From Deltaproteobacteria bacterium (GTDB lineage Bacteria > Myxococcota_A > Polyangia > JAAYKL01): DNA of 64,000 nt. The stretch is taken from positions 32,106-96,105 of the forward strand of contig JAFGQN010000134.1 of the NCBI GenBank assembly GCA_016935665.1. The letters run 5' to 3'. A program made the position numbers and the translations under genes. This document shows, piece by piece, positions 16,681-25,500 of this stretch (its first letter is position 1; each line of letters starts with the position of its first letter). Below the pieces are notes generated by a model. That model had not been told where the DNA came from and did not search any database. It saw nothing but the letters and a program-made list of their open reading frames with translations.

Positions 16681-17841
16681 TCAGATACCCGCCCGACAGG
16701 CTCTTAAAATCACTTCCTGCATGTCACCACTATAGTCATTCTCAAGCACAAAATAATGATTTTCCCTCTCAACCGCTGTAGTTAGAATGTATTTTGGGGA
16801 ACAGGGGGAGAATTCAGGCATCCGGATGCACTTGTCCAAAAAAGCGTCAAATTCAACCGGCACGGTGTTTGGGGCGGAATGAATGGTAGTGAAGCACACC
16901 TTTTCAATCGCATCATTTTGCCAGGAAAATGTAAAATGCACCACTCGGGATAAAGCACAATGGGTCAGCAGCGAATCAGATATATTACTCAAATGGAGTT
17001 CGTTCAAAAGGTCACTGTATTTTCCGCTCAACTCTGAAGACGGGCAGCGAATCAGCGCAAACAGACTGACGGTGCATTCGCGCAGGTCGAAGCCAAGCAT
17101 TGAAAACCGGTCCATGTCAAAACGATTCAACACCGAGCGATTTCGTTTGACCGCCGCGGGCAAATGCTGCAATTGCAATAAGGCGTCCATTTGTACAGGC
17201 GGCAGGGCGACACGGAGTATGCTCACGCCGGTGGTCACGTCCAGTGTTGTGCCGTATCCCACTATTTCCAGATTCATTTTCATTTCTTCAAACAGGGACA
17301 GCAGAGGTGTGTCGTCCTCCGGGAGGAATCCTTTTAAAACGGCTTTGGTAACGGGATCCGGTGTCTGATGTTGAACGGTGTCCAGATACCGGACAAAAAG
17401 TGTTTTGGGCATTCGGTCATTGGATGCCGCACCAATGGCGATAGGAGCACGGGTAAAGTAGTTACTGTATGCTTCGAGAATGGCTCGGGTTTTCACTTCA
17501 TCCACCGCCACGCCCAGTTGGTTTCCAAGAGTTATCAGTGTTTTCCACAACTGTTTCAAATCTGTCTGAATCACCGACAACCGCTGACTTCCGTGCAGAT
17601 ATGGCTTACAGTCCACACCAAGCGCAGTCAGATTGGCCACCGTCCTTGCCTGAAACGATTGCGGCACCACCTCAAAAATCCCAGACAGTACATCGGCCAG
17701 GCTCACCCGCATGGCGCTGCGACTGGCAGCGGTTTTTTCTGCGGCCCAGCTGATGGAGGGCGTCGCTATCAGCTTTTGTGGCAGGGGAATATTTTTAATC
17801 ACATTTTTATAAAGCGCCCTGGCATCGGGGTCCCATTTCAT
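16681..17841 (-). CDS. ABBA-type (NphB/CloQ-like) aromatic prenyltransferase homologue with N-terminal PCP_red-like domain, copy 1
   Basis: A 386-residue protein; ATG 17841 with AAGGA 9 bp upstream. Like its neighbour it opens with an MKW...AR.LYKN...IPLP segment (PCP_red-like) and continues with an NphB-like body: LPAAVKRN at 227-234, GFDLRECTVSLF at 250-261, HFTFSWQNDAIEKVCFTTI about 302-320 and APNTVP near 323-328, which parallels NphB LNWETGKIDRLCFAVISNDPTLVP. The position of the Mg-binding Asp62 of NphB appears to be a different residue here, as in Mg-independent CloQ (inference from an eye alignment). The two genes are 193 bp apart on the same strand and probably arose by duplication. 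No polyketide or phenolic pathway genes are in the window. Confidence 0.62.
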   Translation of the reverse strand: MKWDPDARALYKNVIKNIPLPQKLIATPSISWAAEKTAASRSAMRVSLADVLSGIFEVVPQSFQARTVANLTALGVDCKPYLHGSQRLSVIQTDLKQLWKTLITLGNQLGVAVDEVKTRAILEAYSNYFTRAPIAIGAASNDRMPKTLFVRYLDTVQHQTPDPVTKAVLKGFLPEDDTPLLSLFEEMKMNLEIVGYGTTLDVTTGVSILRVALPPVQMDALLQLQHLPAAVKRNRSVLNRFDMDRFSMLGFDLRECTVSLFALIRCPSSELSGKYSDLLNELHLSNISDSLLTHCALSRVVHFTFSWQNDAIEKVCFTTIHSAPNTVPVEFDAFLDKCIRMPEFSPCSPKYILTTAVERENHYFVLENDYSGDMQEVILRACRAGI

Positions 17842-18174
17842 ATTGGCGTCCTTATTCGGTGAAGCGAGCAACGATAACAGTCCAGATTCTGCTCTCCTGG
17901 TATATCTGATATCCAGGTATCGCCTCGGCAGCCCAGGAAAGGTAGTATACGTTCCTGTTTCGCAGCTGCAAAATGTACTTTAGTCATAAATTTTTTGTTG
18001 GGAGCGCATATAGCAGCAAGTGGATAAAATTGCGCCGTTTTTTTATTCATGACAAAAAATTCATTGGTGCAAATCGAAAATGTTAAAACACTGTAATAAT
18101 CGGTAACCGCATCTCAACACCGCTGGACGCCTGTAACTGTTGGGGTGCGTCATTCAATTTATGGGAGGTACTCA
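17842..18174. other. Divergent intergenic region
   Basis: 333 bp between the prenyltransferase-like gene (minus) and the ceramidase-like gene (plus). AT-rich from about 17980 to 18100. It must carry both promoters, but no motif stands out. Confidence 0.45.
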
Positions 18175-19227
18175 GTGAAAAAACATCCGGTTGTTCGTTC
18201 CCAAACAAAGCCGAACCAACCCAAACCACCCGTTCCCCGGCAGCAAGTCCCGCTGGCCGCATCTGGCCAATTCGCCGCCGCCATCATCCGCCGGATGATA
18301 CACATTGTCCTATTGACGGGGTTGGTGATGGCATTGTTTTGCGCCTGCAGCACCGTTCCGTGCACGTCCGAAAAAGAGGCGGCGGTTCAAAGCAAAGAAC
18401 CGCTCACATGGTATCGATTTGACGCCGCTCAACCTATGCATGGTTTTTGTGAAGAACAGGTCTTTGGCAAAAAACAGTGGGTCGCCGAACCGTCCAATTT
18501 TCTGTTTTCGCTCACCACTCTCTTTTTGGGGCTGTTTGCAGTATTGCGTGCCCGGCGCACCACCATGGCGTTTCAATTTGTATTCAGTTTTCTGGCAGCA
18601 TATGGCGCATTTTCCGCAGTCTACCATGTGACCATCTACAACGGTATTTACCGAATGATGGACGTGGCTCTCACCTTTGTGCAATCGTTTACTATCGTGA
18701 TGCTTATACACTCACTGTATCTGTATCGACTGAAAGTGAGCGATACCGACGAAGAGAAAAAGCGTTACCGCTACCTCACCAATCTGTGCACCGTGCTGTT
18801 TACGCTGTACCCGGGTATCGTCCACGTCACCGGCGAAAGCAGCGCCAATCCCTGGGTGGCCTGGCTCACCTTTGATTTACTGTGGATTCTCATCGCCACA
18901 CTGCTCATTCTCATTTGGAAAAGACGAAAAAAATGGCCCGGCGCCACTGGTGATGAAACAGCGTTCAAATTGGTATGGTCCATAATTGCCACCTGCGTCA
19001 TCGCCTACACCGGCTGGTGCCTCGACAAGTTCCTGTGCTCCTGCCAAACCCCGTGGCCCGCCTGGCTCCACCTCCACGGCATCTGGCATCTTTTTATGGG
19101 CTTATGCTTTTATCTGATGATCAACCTGAGCCGCTTCCTCAACGCCCACGAATACGGCTACCGCCCGGTACTGCAACATTTCCCGCAGAAGGGAAAAATA
19201 CGCATTCCGTTTGTAGAGTGGGAGTAG
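18175..19227 (+). CDS. Alkaline ceramidase-like (CREST superfamily) membrane protein
   Basis: About 350 residues. I choose GTG 18175 because GGGAGGT precedes it; a later ATG at 18298 is possible. After a polar N-terminus and a first hydrophobic segment, about seven spans follow. The CREST superfamily landmarks are present in order: EPSNFLFS, SAVYHVTIYNG...MMDVA, FDLLWI, WCLDKFLC and HLHGIWHLF, giving the Ser, His, Asp and two His that bind zinc in alkaline ceramidases and related hydrolases. The likely reaction is amide hydrolysis of a ceramide or similar lipid in the membrane. Presence of such an enzyme suggests sphingolipid or ceramide-like lipids in this organism or its prey (inference). 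Confidence 0.75.
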   Translation: MKKHPVVRSQTKPNQPKPPVPRQQVPLAASGQFAAAIIRRMIHIVLLTGLVMALFCACSTVPCTSEKEAAVQSKEPLTWYRFDAAQPMHGFCEEQVFGKKQWVAEPSNFLFSLTTLFLGLFAVLRARRTTMAFQFVFSFLAAYGAFSAVYHVTIYNGIYRMMDVALTFVQSFTIVMLIHSLYLYRLKVSDTDEEKKRYRYLTNLCTVLFTLYPGIVHVTGESSANPWVAWLTFDLLWILIATLLILIWKRRKKWPGATGDETAFKLVWSIIATCVIAYTGWCLDKFLCSCQTPWPAWLHLHGIWHLFMGLCFYLMINLSRFLNAHEYGYRPVLQHFPQKGKIRIPFVEWE

Positions 19228-19263
19228 AGGCATCAGGGACAGGCGGACCTGCAACGACTGTCT

Positions 19264-21150
19264 CTATTTTCCACTCTCCACCGCTCCAATATCCGGGGCT
19301 GCCCCCGCAAATCCATCTGTTACTCCCGCAATCACCATGCCCGCATCAATGGCGGGGCTGCCGGCCTGTGGAGTGAAATTGTCGGTCAATGGGGATGTCA
19401 ACAACGGATTGGCCGGCGCGGGGCTGCCTGTATCAAAGCCGGTTTCAGTTTGATACCTGGTCCAGTCCGCCATCTGGTAGCTGCCCAATGAATTGATGGT
19501 GGCGATGCGTTGGGTGGCCACTTCGTGGAAGTAGAGGTTGTGGTTCATGGTGACACCGTTTTGGGAGCTGCCGGAGAAGGTGACGCATGACAACGTGAGC
19601 GCATTGGCCGGAACGCTGCTGTAAAACAGATTGTTCACTATCTGCAGATTCATTGGTTCGCCCGACACCGTAATCATGCCGCGATAGTCGCCCCCGGCAC
19701 GTTCATTCATGTCGTAAAAGGTGTTGTTGGCTACCAGACTGTTGGAAACATCGTTTAGAATGAGCCCTTTTTGCTTGGTGAATTTGAGAATATTGTGATG
19801 CACTTTAAAGTCGGTGAACGTGGCCATCTCGCCGGCCAGATAGATGCCCATGCTGGTAAAATCATTGGGACTGTTTTGGGGGTCGTCGGAAGGGGTGTCC
19901 CATATAAAATTGTTGCTGATTTCAAAGTTTCTAAACGTATCTTCATAACCGGCGGATATATCGACGCCGGTGGTGTGATAGCCGTTGTGCAGGGTGTTGC
20001 CATGGAACACCACATTTTCAAATACCAGCGCGCCATCGCGAACATCCCCATAAACGTTATACGAAATGTTTCGACGGCCGCAGTCGTGGATGTCGTTGTT
20101 GGTGACGCGCATATCGGAATGCCAGATTTGAAGGCCAATGGCCGATGCAGCGCCTTTAGTGCCCATGTAGCCGATATGACAGTTGGATATATTGAGACCG
20201 CGCACCTGTACATTCATGGGCCAGCCGTCGTCGTAACCGTACTTGAGGGCAAACAACAGCTCCAGACCATCAATGGCGATATACTGTGCCGGTGGATGAT
20301 TGGCAGCCTCAATGGTGGCGGACCGCTGGGGCACTTCCACAAAGGCGTAGCGGACTTGCGGATTTTCGGGGGCATACACAAAGATGCTTCCTTCCTGCCA
20401 GCACCAGTCATATTCTTCGTTGAGCAGCGAAAATCGCGCGCCGGATTCATCGCACTGATAAATATCGGTGGGCGCCCCCTCGCTGTTCAAATGCAGCGCT
20501 TCCATGTTGCCAAAGGTAATACTGCCATCTGCCGCGCCAAAAAAGATGCTGGCGGGATGATTGGTGGTGCTGTTTCCTTCCCGCTCCCGGGGGGCTAAAA
20601 GCGACGTGGCCGACTGCCAGACATTGGGCGCGCCAGATACCGGAGTCCACCCTTCGGCCTGCGCCGATCCCAGAATACGCGGTTTATCGCCTTCGCCATA
20701 GGCGCCAAAGGTGATGTACGCACTGGCGGCGCCCGACGAATGGATAAGCAGTTGTTCACGCCACGTATCGCCCCGACGAAATAAAATCGCATCACCGGGG
20801 ACAAAGGACTGCGCGTTGACATGGGCGATGGTGCGCCATGCGTGGTCCGCGCCCTCCCCCAGTCCATCGTTGGCATCGTTGCCCTCGGCGGATACATGGT
20901 ACACATTTCCAACAAAGCACACCGCACACGTTCCACCGCAGTCCACACCTGTTTCGTCACCGTTCATCACCCCATCATCGCACGCAGGCAGCGAGGTATC
21001 CACGGGGCTGTCCGACGACGTTCCATTGTCAATCGTATCACTGTCCGTCCACGTGGCGCTATCGCCTGAATCACCGCCGCCATTATCATCACTGCAGGAA
21101 AGCTGAAACAAAACGAAAGACCAAATCAGTATCCAAAAACATATTCGCAT
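19264..21150 (-). CDS. Right-handed parallel beta-helix lipoprotein
   Basis: Start at ATG 21150 (GGAG 6-7 bp upstream); gives a signal peptide with lipobox FQLSC (Cys19). After a Ser/Asp/Thr linker there is a short Cys motif (CDDGVMNGDETGVDCGGTCAVC) like those in myxobacterial surface proteins, and then from about residue 95 to the end a long run of repeating short strands rich in Asn (ISNNFIWD, VANNTFYD, IVNNLFYS), characteristic of right-handed beta-helix proteins that bind or cleave polysaccharides. The C-terminus SPAIDAGMV...APDIGAVE is the usual end of such domains (choice-of-anchor style). Substrate unknown. Confidence 0.85.
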   Translation of the reverse strand: MRICFWILIWSFVLFQLSCSDDNGGGDSGDSATWTDSDTIDNGTSSDSPVDTSLPACDDGVMNGDETGVDCGGTCAVCFVGNVYHVSAEGNDANDGLGEGADHAWRTIAHVNAQSFVPGDAILFRRGDTWREQLLIHSSGAASAYITFGAYGEGDKPRILGSAQAEGWTPVSGAPNVWQSATSLLAPREREGNSTTNHPASIFFGAADGSITFGNMEALHLNSEGAPTDIYQCDESGARFSLLNEEYDWCWQEGSIFVYAPENPQVRYAFVEVPQRSATIEAANHPPAQYIAIDGLELLFALKYGYDDGWPMNVQVRGLNISNCHIGYMGTKGAASAIGLQIWHSDMRVTNNDIHDCGRRNISYNVYGDVRDGALVFENVVFHGNTLHNGYHTTGVDISAGYEDTFRNFEISNNFIWDTPSDDPQNSPNDFTSMGIYLAGEMATFTDFKVHHNILKFTKQKGLILNDVSNSLVANNTFYDMNERAGGDYRGMITVSGEPMNLQIVNNLFYSSVPANALTLSCVTFSGSSQNGVTMNHNLYFHEVATQRIATINSLGSYQMADWTRYQTETGFDTGSPAPANPLLTSPLTDNFTPQAGSPAIDAGMVIAGVTDGFAGAAPDIGAVESGK

Positions 21151-21498
21151 AGTGGACTCCATTGAGTGATGTGTCAAAATTGAAGTATACAATCAGTCTG
21201 AACGCGAACAACTCCGGACCGAAATCAAAAAACAGGGAAGAGCCCGTTTATATGTTTATTCACCGTGGCTGGGGGAATTCATTTCGGCGGAAATGCGATT
21301 TACCTTACAATAACCTGCGAATAGCTCATATGGTCGTGCAACCGTCGGCCATCATTGATAAACATGTTTATCCAAAAGGTGCTTTTAAACATCTCCAAAA
21401 CCGCCAAAAACACAACCAACCGCATGATGACATGAAAAATTTTGTTGTTTTTCCTTCTGTAAATTGACGCCTGTGCAAGGGACAGGTAGCTTTCATGT
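21151..21498. other. Intergenic region between two divergent genes
   Basis: 348 bp with the upstream regions of the beta-helix gene and of the zinc-ribbon operon. No RNA, repeat or clear promoter recognised. Confidence 0.4.
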
Positions 21499-22251
21499 AT
21501 GCATATTCGCTGTACAAATTGCGGAGCCGATGTTGCGGTGGGAGATACCACGCGGGAGGTGGTGTGTTCATGGTGCCAAACGCTTTTGTTTGTGGGTAAA
21601 CACACGGGAATTCCACACGTGGTGATGTCGGACTATGTATCTTTGGACGATGCACAGCTTCGGCTGGGTCGTTTTTTGTCCAAAAAGGAAGTGGCCATTG
21701 CGCCGCGGGTGATACAGCGCAGTTTGGTGTATCTGCCTTACTGGCATTTAAATTTAAAAAAGCCGGCCAGTTCGCCCACATGGGTGGCCGCATCGTTTTC
21801 GCCAATTGAAGAATTGATGACCATAACGGCGGCGGGGGGGGATACCATGCAGAAAACCACTGATGACGTGCCCGCCCACCTGATGGTGGAGGCGGAATTG
21901 CTGCTGGAAGATGCGGTGCTCACCTCACAGTGCGACATGGATGAATTGCACCAGGACAAACCCGCCACACTGATTCATGTGCCGTTCGTTAAAATAGAAT
22001 ACGTTGCAGCGGGAGAAGCCTTTCGTGCATATGTGGATTTGGTCGGCGGAAATGTCTATACCGATAACACGCCGCCGTCGCCCCAACGCCAGAAAAGTCT
22101 GGTGCTGGGACTGGTGGCGGCAGCGGCTCTGCTGCTGGTGATTGGTGTGGTCACATTTACGCCCGCAACGTTTCAGTTTGTGCTGTTGCCGCTATTGCTG
22201 TGGGGGATGTACATGGCCATGATGAAACTGCTGTCCCACCTGGGATGGTAA
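21499..22251 (+). CDS. Zinc-ribbon membrane protein, first of a related triplet
   Basis: A 250-residue protein: an N-terminal zinc ribbon (CTNCG...CSWC, residues 5-26), a linker, then a domain with LVYLPYWHLN and later HVPFVKIEYVAAGEAFRAYVDLVGGNVYTD, and at the C-terminus two hydrophobic spans (about residues 198-219 and 222-242). The next two genes on the same strand share this layout: ribbon, then a YLPFW-like strand, then a Y...G..Y.A.VDAxSG-like segment. I recognise no named family. The ribbon is cytoplasmic if the tail is inserted as usual. A structural zinc or nucleic-acid role is possible. Confidence 0.75.
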   Translation: MHIRCTNCGADVAVGDTTREVVCSWCQTLLFVGKHTGIPHVVMSDYVSLDDAQLRLGRFLSKKEVAIAPRVIQRSLVYLPYWHLNLKKPASSPTWVAASFSPIEELMTITAAGGDTMQKTTDDVPAHLMVEAELLLEDAVLTSQCDMDELHQDKPATLIHVPFVKIEYVAAGEAFRAYVDLVGGNVYTDNTPPSPQRQKSLVLGLVAAAALLLVIGVVTFTPATFQFVLLPLLLWGMYMAMMKLLSHLGW

Positions 22252-22400
22252 TAGGACAGGCAGGGCAATCGAGGTTTCCAAATGTAGGGACCGGAGTTTA
22301 CCCCCGGCCTTTACAGAGCAGGGCAGCAGATAAACTACTGTCCTACATTTTTTATTTCCTGGAAAGAACTCGACTGCCCTCATGAGACAGGAGCTGCCCG

Positions 22401-23525
22401 TTGACAAATCCGGTGAGTCATATCAGTTGTCCCGCATGCAAAGGCGCCGTGGGCGTGACCAACGTGGACAGGTTTGTCCGCTGCGCGTTTTGCGACGTGC
22501 AGTTGCTGGTGGAACATCCCCACTACGTACCCCAGTACATGGTGTCCCCGGTGCTCGACGGAATTGCGGCCCGACGATCGCTGCAAAAATTTTTAACCAG
22601 TAAATTTTTACCCAATGGTCTGCTTCGACACGCGCGCTTTTTATCGGGCACCCTGTGTTATGTGCCATTTTACGATTTTCGCACCAGGCGTCTGGGCACC
22701 ATGGAAACCACGGTTCAAAAAAAAGCTCGCACCGGTATGGTTCCTAAGCCCAACCTGGACACATCGTTGGCAACAGTGTATATGAGCCGTCGAGAGACGG
22801 TCCCCGCCAGGGAAACACAACTGATCATCAGCGACATTCACCGCATCGAACCGGCCTGCACACTTGAACGCTTTGGGCTGTCACACTGCAGCGTATTCGA
22901 ATATCTGAAAGGGAAGCCCCGTTTACAGCCGTTTGACCACGGAGAAAATTTACGAGATGCCAGGGTATATCCCCCCACTCTTCCTGCCGAATCCATCGCC
23001 GATCAGTTGCAGATTCGCGGATTCACCACATCGGTGCAGGACGATACCGAATATGTGGAGTCGCGCACGAAAGTGGTCTATTTTCCCCTGTGGCGCCTCA
23101 AGTATCGTTTTGCGGGCCGCCTGTATTCGGCAGTGCTGGATGCCGTGTCCGGAGAACTCCTTCACGCCACCGCCCCCGAAGGCGATCAGATGCGCGTGAT
23201 GACGTTGCTGCTGGGTGTGTCGATTATGGGAATTTTGCTGGGGATGTTTCTTCGAGATATTTCTCTCGACCAAATTGAAAAAGGGATTTGGCTGATGTCT
23301 CATACATCGGTGGGGATACCGCTGGTGGGCGTACTTGCGCTGCTGCTGTCAATGACGGCCGGGTGCTGGCTCATGGTATGGAATCAGTTTCGCTGGCCTG
23401 GAGAAGTGTGCAAATCCGGCAAAGAATACCATGTGGAAAAATACAACAGTCTGCTGAAAAAGCGCATCCGTTTGCCGCTGCTGACACCGGCCACACTGCT
23501 TAAAATGCTGTTTCAAAAAGGATGA
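22401..23525 (+). CDS. Zinc-ribbon membrane protein, second of triplet
   Basis: A 374-residue protein starting at a TTG with CAGGAG upstream (GTG 22413 is an alternative). N-terminal ribbon CPACKG...CAFCDV (about residues 10-32), then LCYVPFYDFR, a long middle region, YFPLWRLKYRFAGRLYSAVLDAVSGELLHA near 225-255, and two or three C-terminal spans (about 262-280 and 305-330). The repeated YxPxW and Y.A.VDAxSG phrases match the preceding gene, so I consider them paralogues. Function unknown. It probably shares a transcript with the genes either side; the gap to the next is 10 bp. Confidence 0.75.
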   Translation: MTNPVSHISCPACKGAVGVTNVDRFVRCAFCDVQLLVEHPHYVPQYMVSPVLDGIAARRSLQKFLTSKFLPNGLLRHARFLSGTLCYVPFYDFRTRRLGTMETTVQKKARTGMVPKPNLDTSLATVYMSRRETVPARETQLIISDIHRIEPACTLERFGLSHCSVFEYLKGKPRLQPFDHGENLRDARVYPPTLPAESIADQLQIRGFTTSVQDDTEYVESRTKVVYFPLWRLKYRFAGRLYSAVLDAVSGELLHATAPEGDQMRVMTLLLGVSIMGILLGMFLRDISLDQIEKGIWLMSHTSVGIPLVGVLALLLSMTAGCWLMVWNQFRWPGEVCKSGKEYHVEKYNSLLKKRIRLPLLTPATLLKMLFQKG

Positions 23526-23535
23526 AAAACGACTC

Positions 23536-24204
23536 ATGACCATGTCGCTGCGTATATATGAACTTCGTTGTCCCGGCTGTTTAAACGACTTGTCCGGAAT
23601 TACCAGCGACAAAGTGTTTATATGCGGCAACTGCCAAAAGGCCTTTGGCGCCCACAACGGAAAACTGACTGAGGAACAGCTGTTTTTTGGCGCGTCACAG
23701 CATTCGTTAGACAAAAACGATATTACTATTTTTTTACCGTTCTGGCGTTTTCATATTGCGCCGACTGTCCTGGACCCGCAGCAAAACAACATCACAGCAA
23801 CGACGGCCGCTGCAACGCTGGACACCATCTGGATACCGGCATTTTACGACGTGCGCCCCACGGTGTTTGGCAATGTGGGGATGAACCTGACATTGGCCAG
23901 AATACAGCCCCAGCTGTTGCCCCTCTCAAACAATCGAATTATACAGCTGCCAGGGGTCGCCAGACGTCGGGAGGATGCGACCCTTTATGTGCAGCCGTTT
24001 GTCGCGGGTATTGTGGACAGGCAAAAGGATATTTCGGGCCTTTCGATCAACGTGCGTATTGGGGATGCAAAGTTGTGGGGATTGCCGTTTGGATACGATT
24101 TACAAACCACCACGTTAACCGACGGCCTGTTGGGGATGCAGTATCCGACTGCCATGGTGGAATACTTTGAAGAACTTGCGTTCGCTTACGGAATCGGAAA
24201 ATAA
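23536..24204 (+). CDS. Zinc-ribbon protein, third of triplet, without membrane tail
   Basis: A 222-residue protein with an N-terminal ribbon (CPGCLNDLSG...CGNCQ, residues 12-34), then TIFLPFWRFH at about 63-72, and a mostly beta-strand C-terminal part with LYVQPFVAGI and RIGDAKLWGLPFGYDL. It lacks the C-terminal hydrophobic spans of the two genes upstream. The 10-bp spacing and shared ribbon plus (Y/F)LPFW layout suggest a three-gene operon whose products act together, perhaps as a membrane complex with one soluble member (inference). Confidence 0.75.
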   Translation: MTMSLRIYELRCPGCLNDLSGITSDKVFICGNCQKAFGAHNGKLTEEQLFFGASQHSLDKNDITIFLPFWRFHIAPTVLDPQQNNITATTAAATLDTIWIPAFYDVRPTVFGNVGMNLTLARIQPQLLPLSNNRIIQLPGVARRREDATLYVQPFVAGIVDRQKDISGLSINVRIGDAKLWGLPFGYDLQTTTLTDGLLGMQYPTAMVEYFEELAFAYGIGK

Positions 24205-24319
24205 AGTCCGACCAGACCCCATCGGGCTGCATTGGTCAATATTCCCCGTTTTTTTATTCGCCAGGAAATGGGTTTCTGATTATATTTACCCCTCATGAAA
24301 CAAACAATTGGGGGAATAC

Positions 24320-25492
24320 ATGGAAACCTTTTTCGCATCGCCGAAAAGACGCTCACGGGAAGAAGTGGCTATTCAAAATGAGGTGATTGTTCATCATCCC
24401 GTGGTCAGCGGCATGATGAAGCTGGTCAGTGGCATGCTGGCAGTGCTCAACGAAGACAGACAAGTGGTGGCGCTGAATGAGGAGCTGGCCGAATATCTGG
24501 GCATCGATGATTTGCCCGTCGCCCTGGGCTTAAGACCCGGGGAGGCCATTCACTGTGTGCATGCCCATGACATACCCGGCGGCTGCGGAACTGGCAAGTA
24601 CTGCAGTACCTGTGGCGCCGCCATGGCCATCGTTGCCAGTCAACAGGAGAACAAACCTGTCACCAAAAAGTGCGCCATCGAGGTAAAAAAAGGGGACAAA
24701 AAGCAGGATATTTTTCTGCAGATTCAGTCCGTTCCCATCGAGGTGGAACACCAGCCATTTTTGTTGCTGTTTGTGCAGGATATCAGCGCACAGCAAAAAT
24801 GGGCGGCCATGGAGCAGGTGTTTTTTCACGACATCAACAACATTCTTGCCGGTGTGGTATCGGTCTCCAACCTGCTACTCATGGAAGCCAGCTCCGAAAA
24901 CCGGGACATGGTTCAACAACTCTCCCAAAGTTCCAAACGAATTACGCAGGAAGTGGCCATCCAGCGCTGTTTGCTGAGCAGTGAAACGCATGCCTACCAA
25001 CCGGTGTGGAGCAGCGTGAAACTGCAAGCGATATTTGATGAGCTGGTCAACGTATTTGACACGCATCCGGCGGCCAAAGGAAAAAAACTCAGTTGCCCCA
25101 AACCTGAGGCCAACAGCGTCTTTAAAACAGACTATTCGCTTCTTATCCGAGTGCTGAGCAACATGCTGGTTAACGCATTCGAGGCCACCGCACCGGGCGG
25201 CACCGTCTCCCTCACCTGCGACGACAACAATGGAGAAGTACGCTTTGCAGTGTGGAACGAGGGCGAAATTCCCAAAGAGCTGCAACCCCGACTGTTTCAA
25301 CGCAATGTGAGTACCAAGGGCGGGCTGGGTCGAGGGATTGGCACGTATTCCATGAAGCTGTTTGGAGAGGAAATTCTGGGCGGCAAGGTGGATTTTGTAT
25401 CCACCCTTGAGACGGGCACCACATTTCAGTTTGTGCTGGACAAAAATATGAGCGGATCGGTGGTGGCGGATTCACCGCTTCGAATGGTGTAA
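24320..25492 (+). CDS. Histidine kinase with Cys-rich PAS-like domain
   Basis: A 390-residue cytoplasmic sensor kinase; ATG 24320 follows GGGGGAA, so the frame opening at 24308 is shortened. N-terminal PAS-like domain at about residues 33-155, with four Cys (79, 89, 95, 98) in GEAIHCVH...GCGTGKYCSTCG, an arrangement that could bind a metal, an iron-sulfur cluster or respond to redox. The H-box FFHDINN has His170; the N-box MLVNAFEA (about 282-289) and G-box GRGIGTYSMK (337-346) complete the ATPase. No membrane segment. The NtrC-like regulator gene converges on it 8 bp away, the likely partner although on the other strand. Confidence 0.88.
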   Translation: METFFASPKRRSREEVAIQNEVIVHHPVVSGMMKLVSGMLAVLNEDRQVVALNEELAEYLGIDDLPVALGLRPGEAIHCVHAHDIPGGCGTGKYCSTCGAAMAIVASQQENKPVTKKCAIEVKKGDKKQDIFLQIQSVPIEVEHQPFLLLFVQDISAQQKWAAMEQVFFHDINNILAGVVSVSNLLLMEASSENRDMVQQLSQSSKRITQEVAIQRCLLSSETHAYQPVWSSVKLQAIFDELVNVFDTHPAAKGKKLSCPKPEANSVFKTDYSLLIRVLSNMLVNAFEATAPGGTVSLTCDDNNGEVRFAVWNEGEIPKELQPRLFQRNVSTKGGLGRGIGTYSMKLFGEEILGGKVDFVSTLETGTTFQFVLDKNMSGSVVADSPLRMV

Positions 25493-25500
25493 CCGGCATT

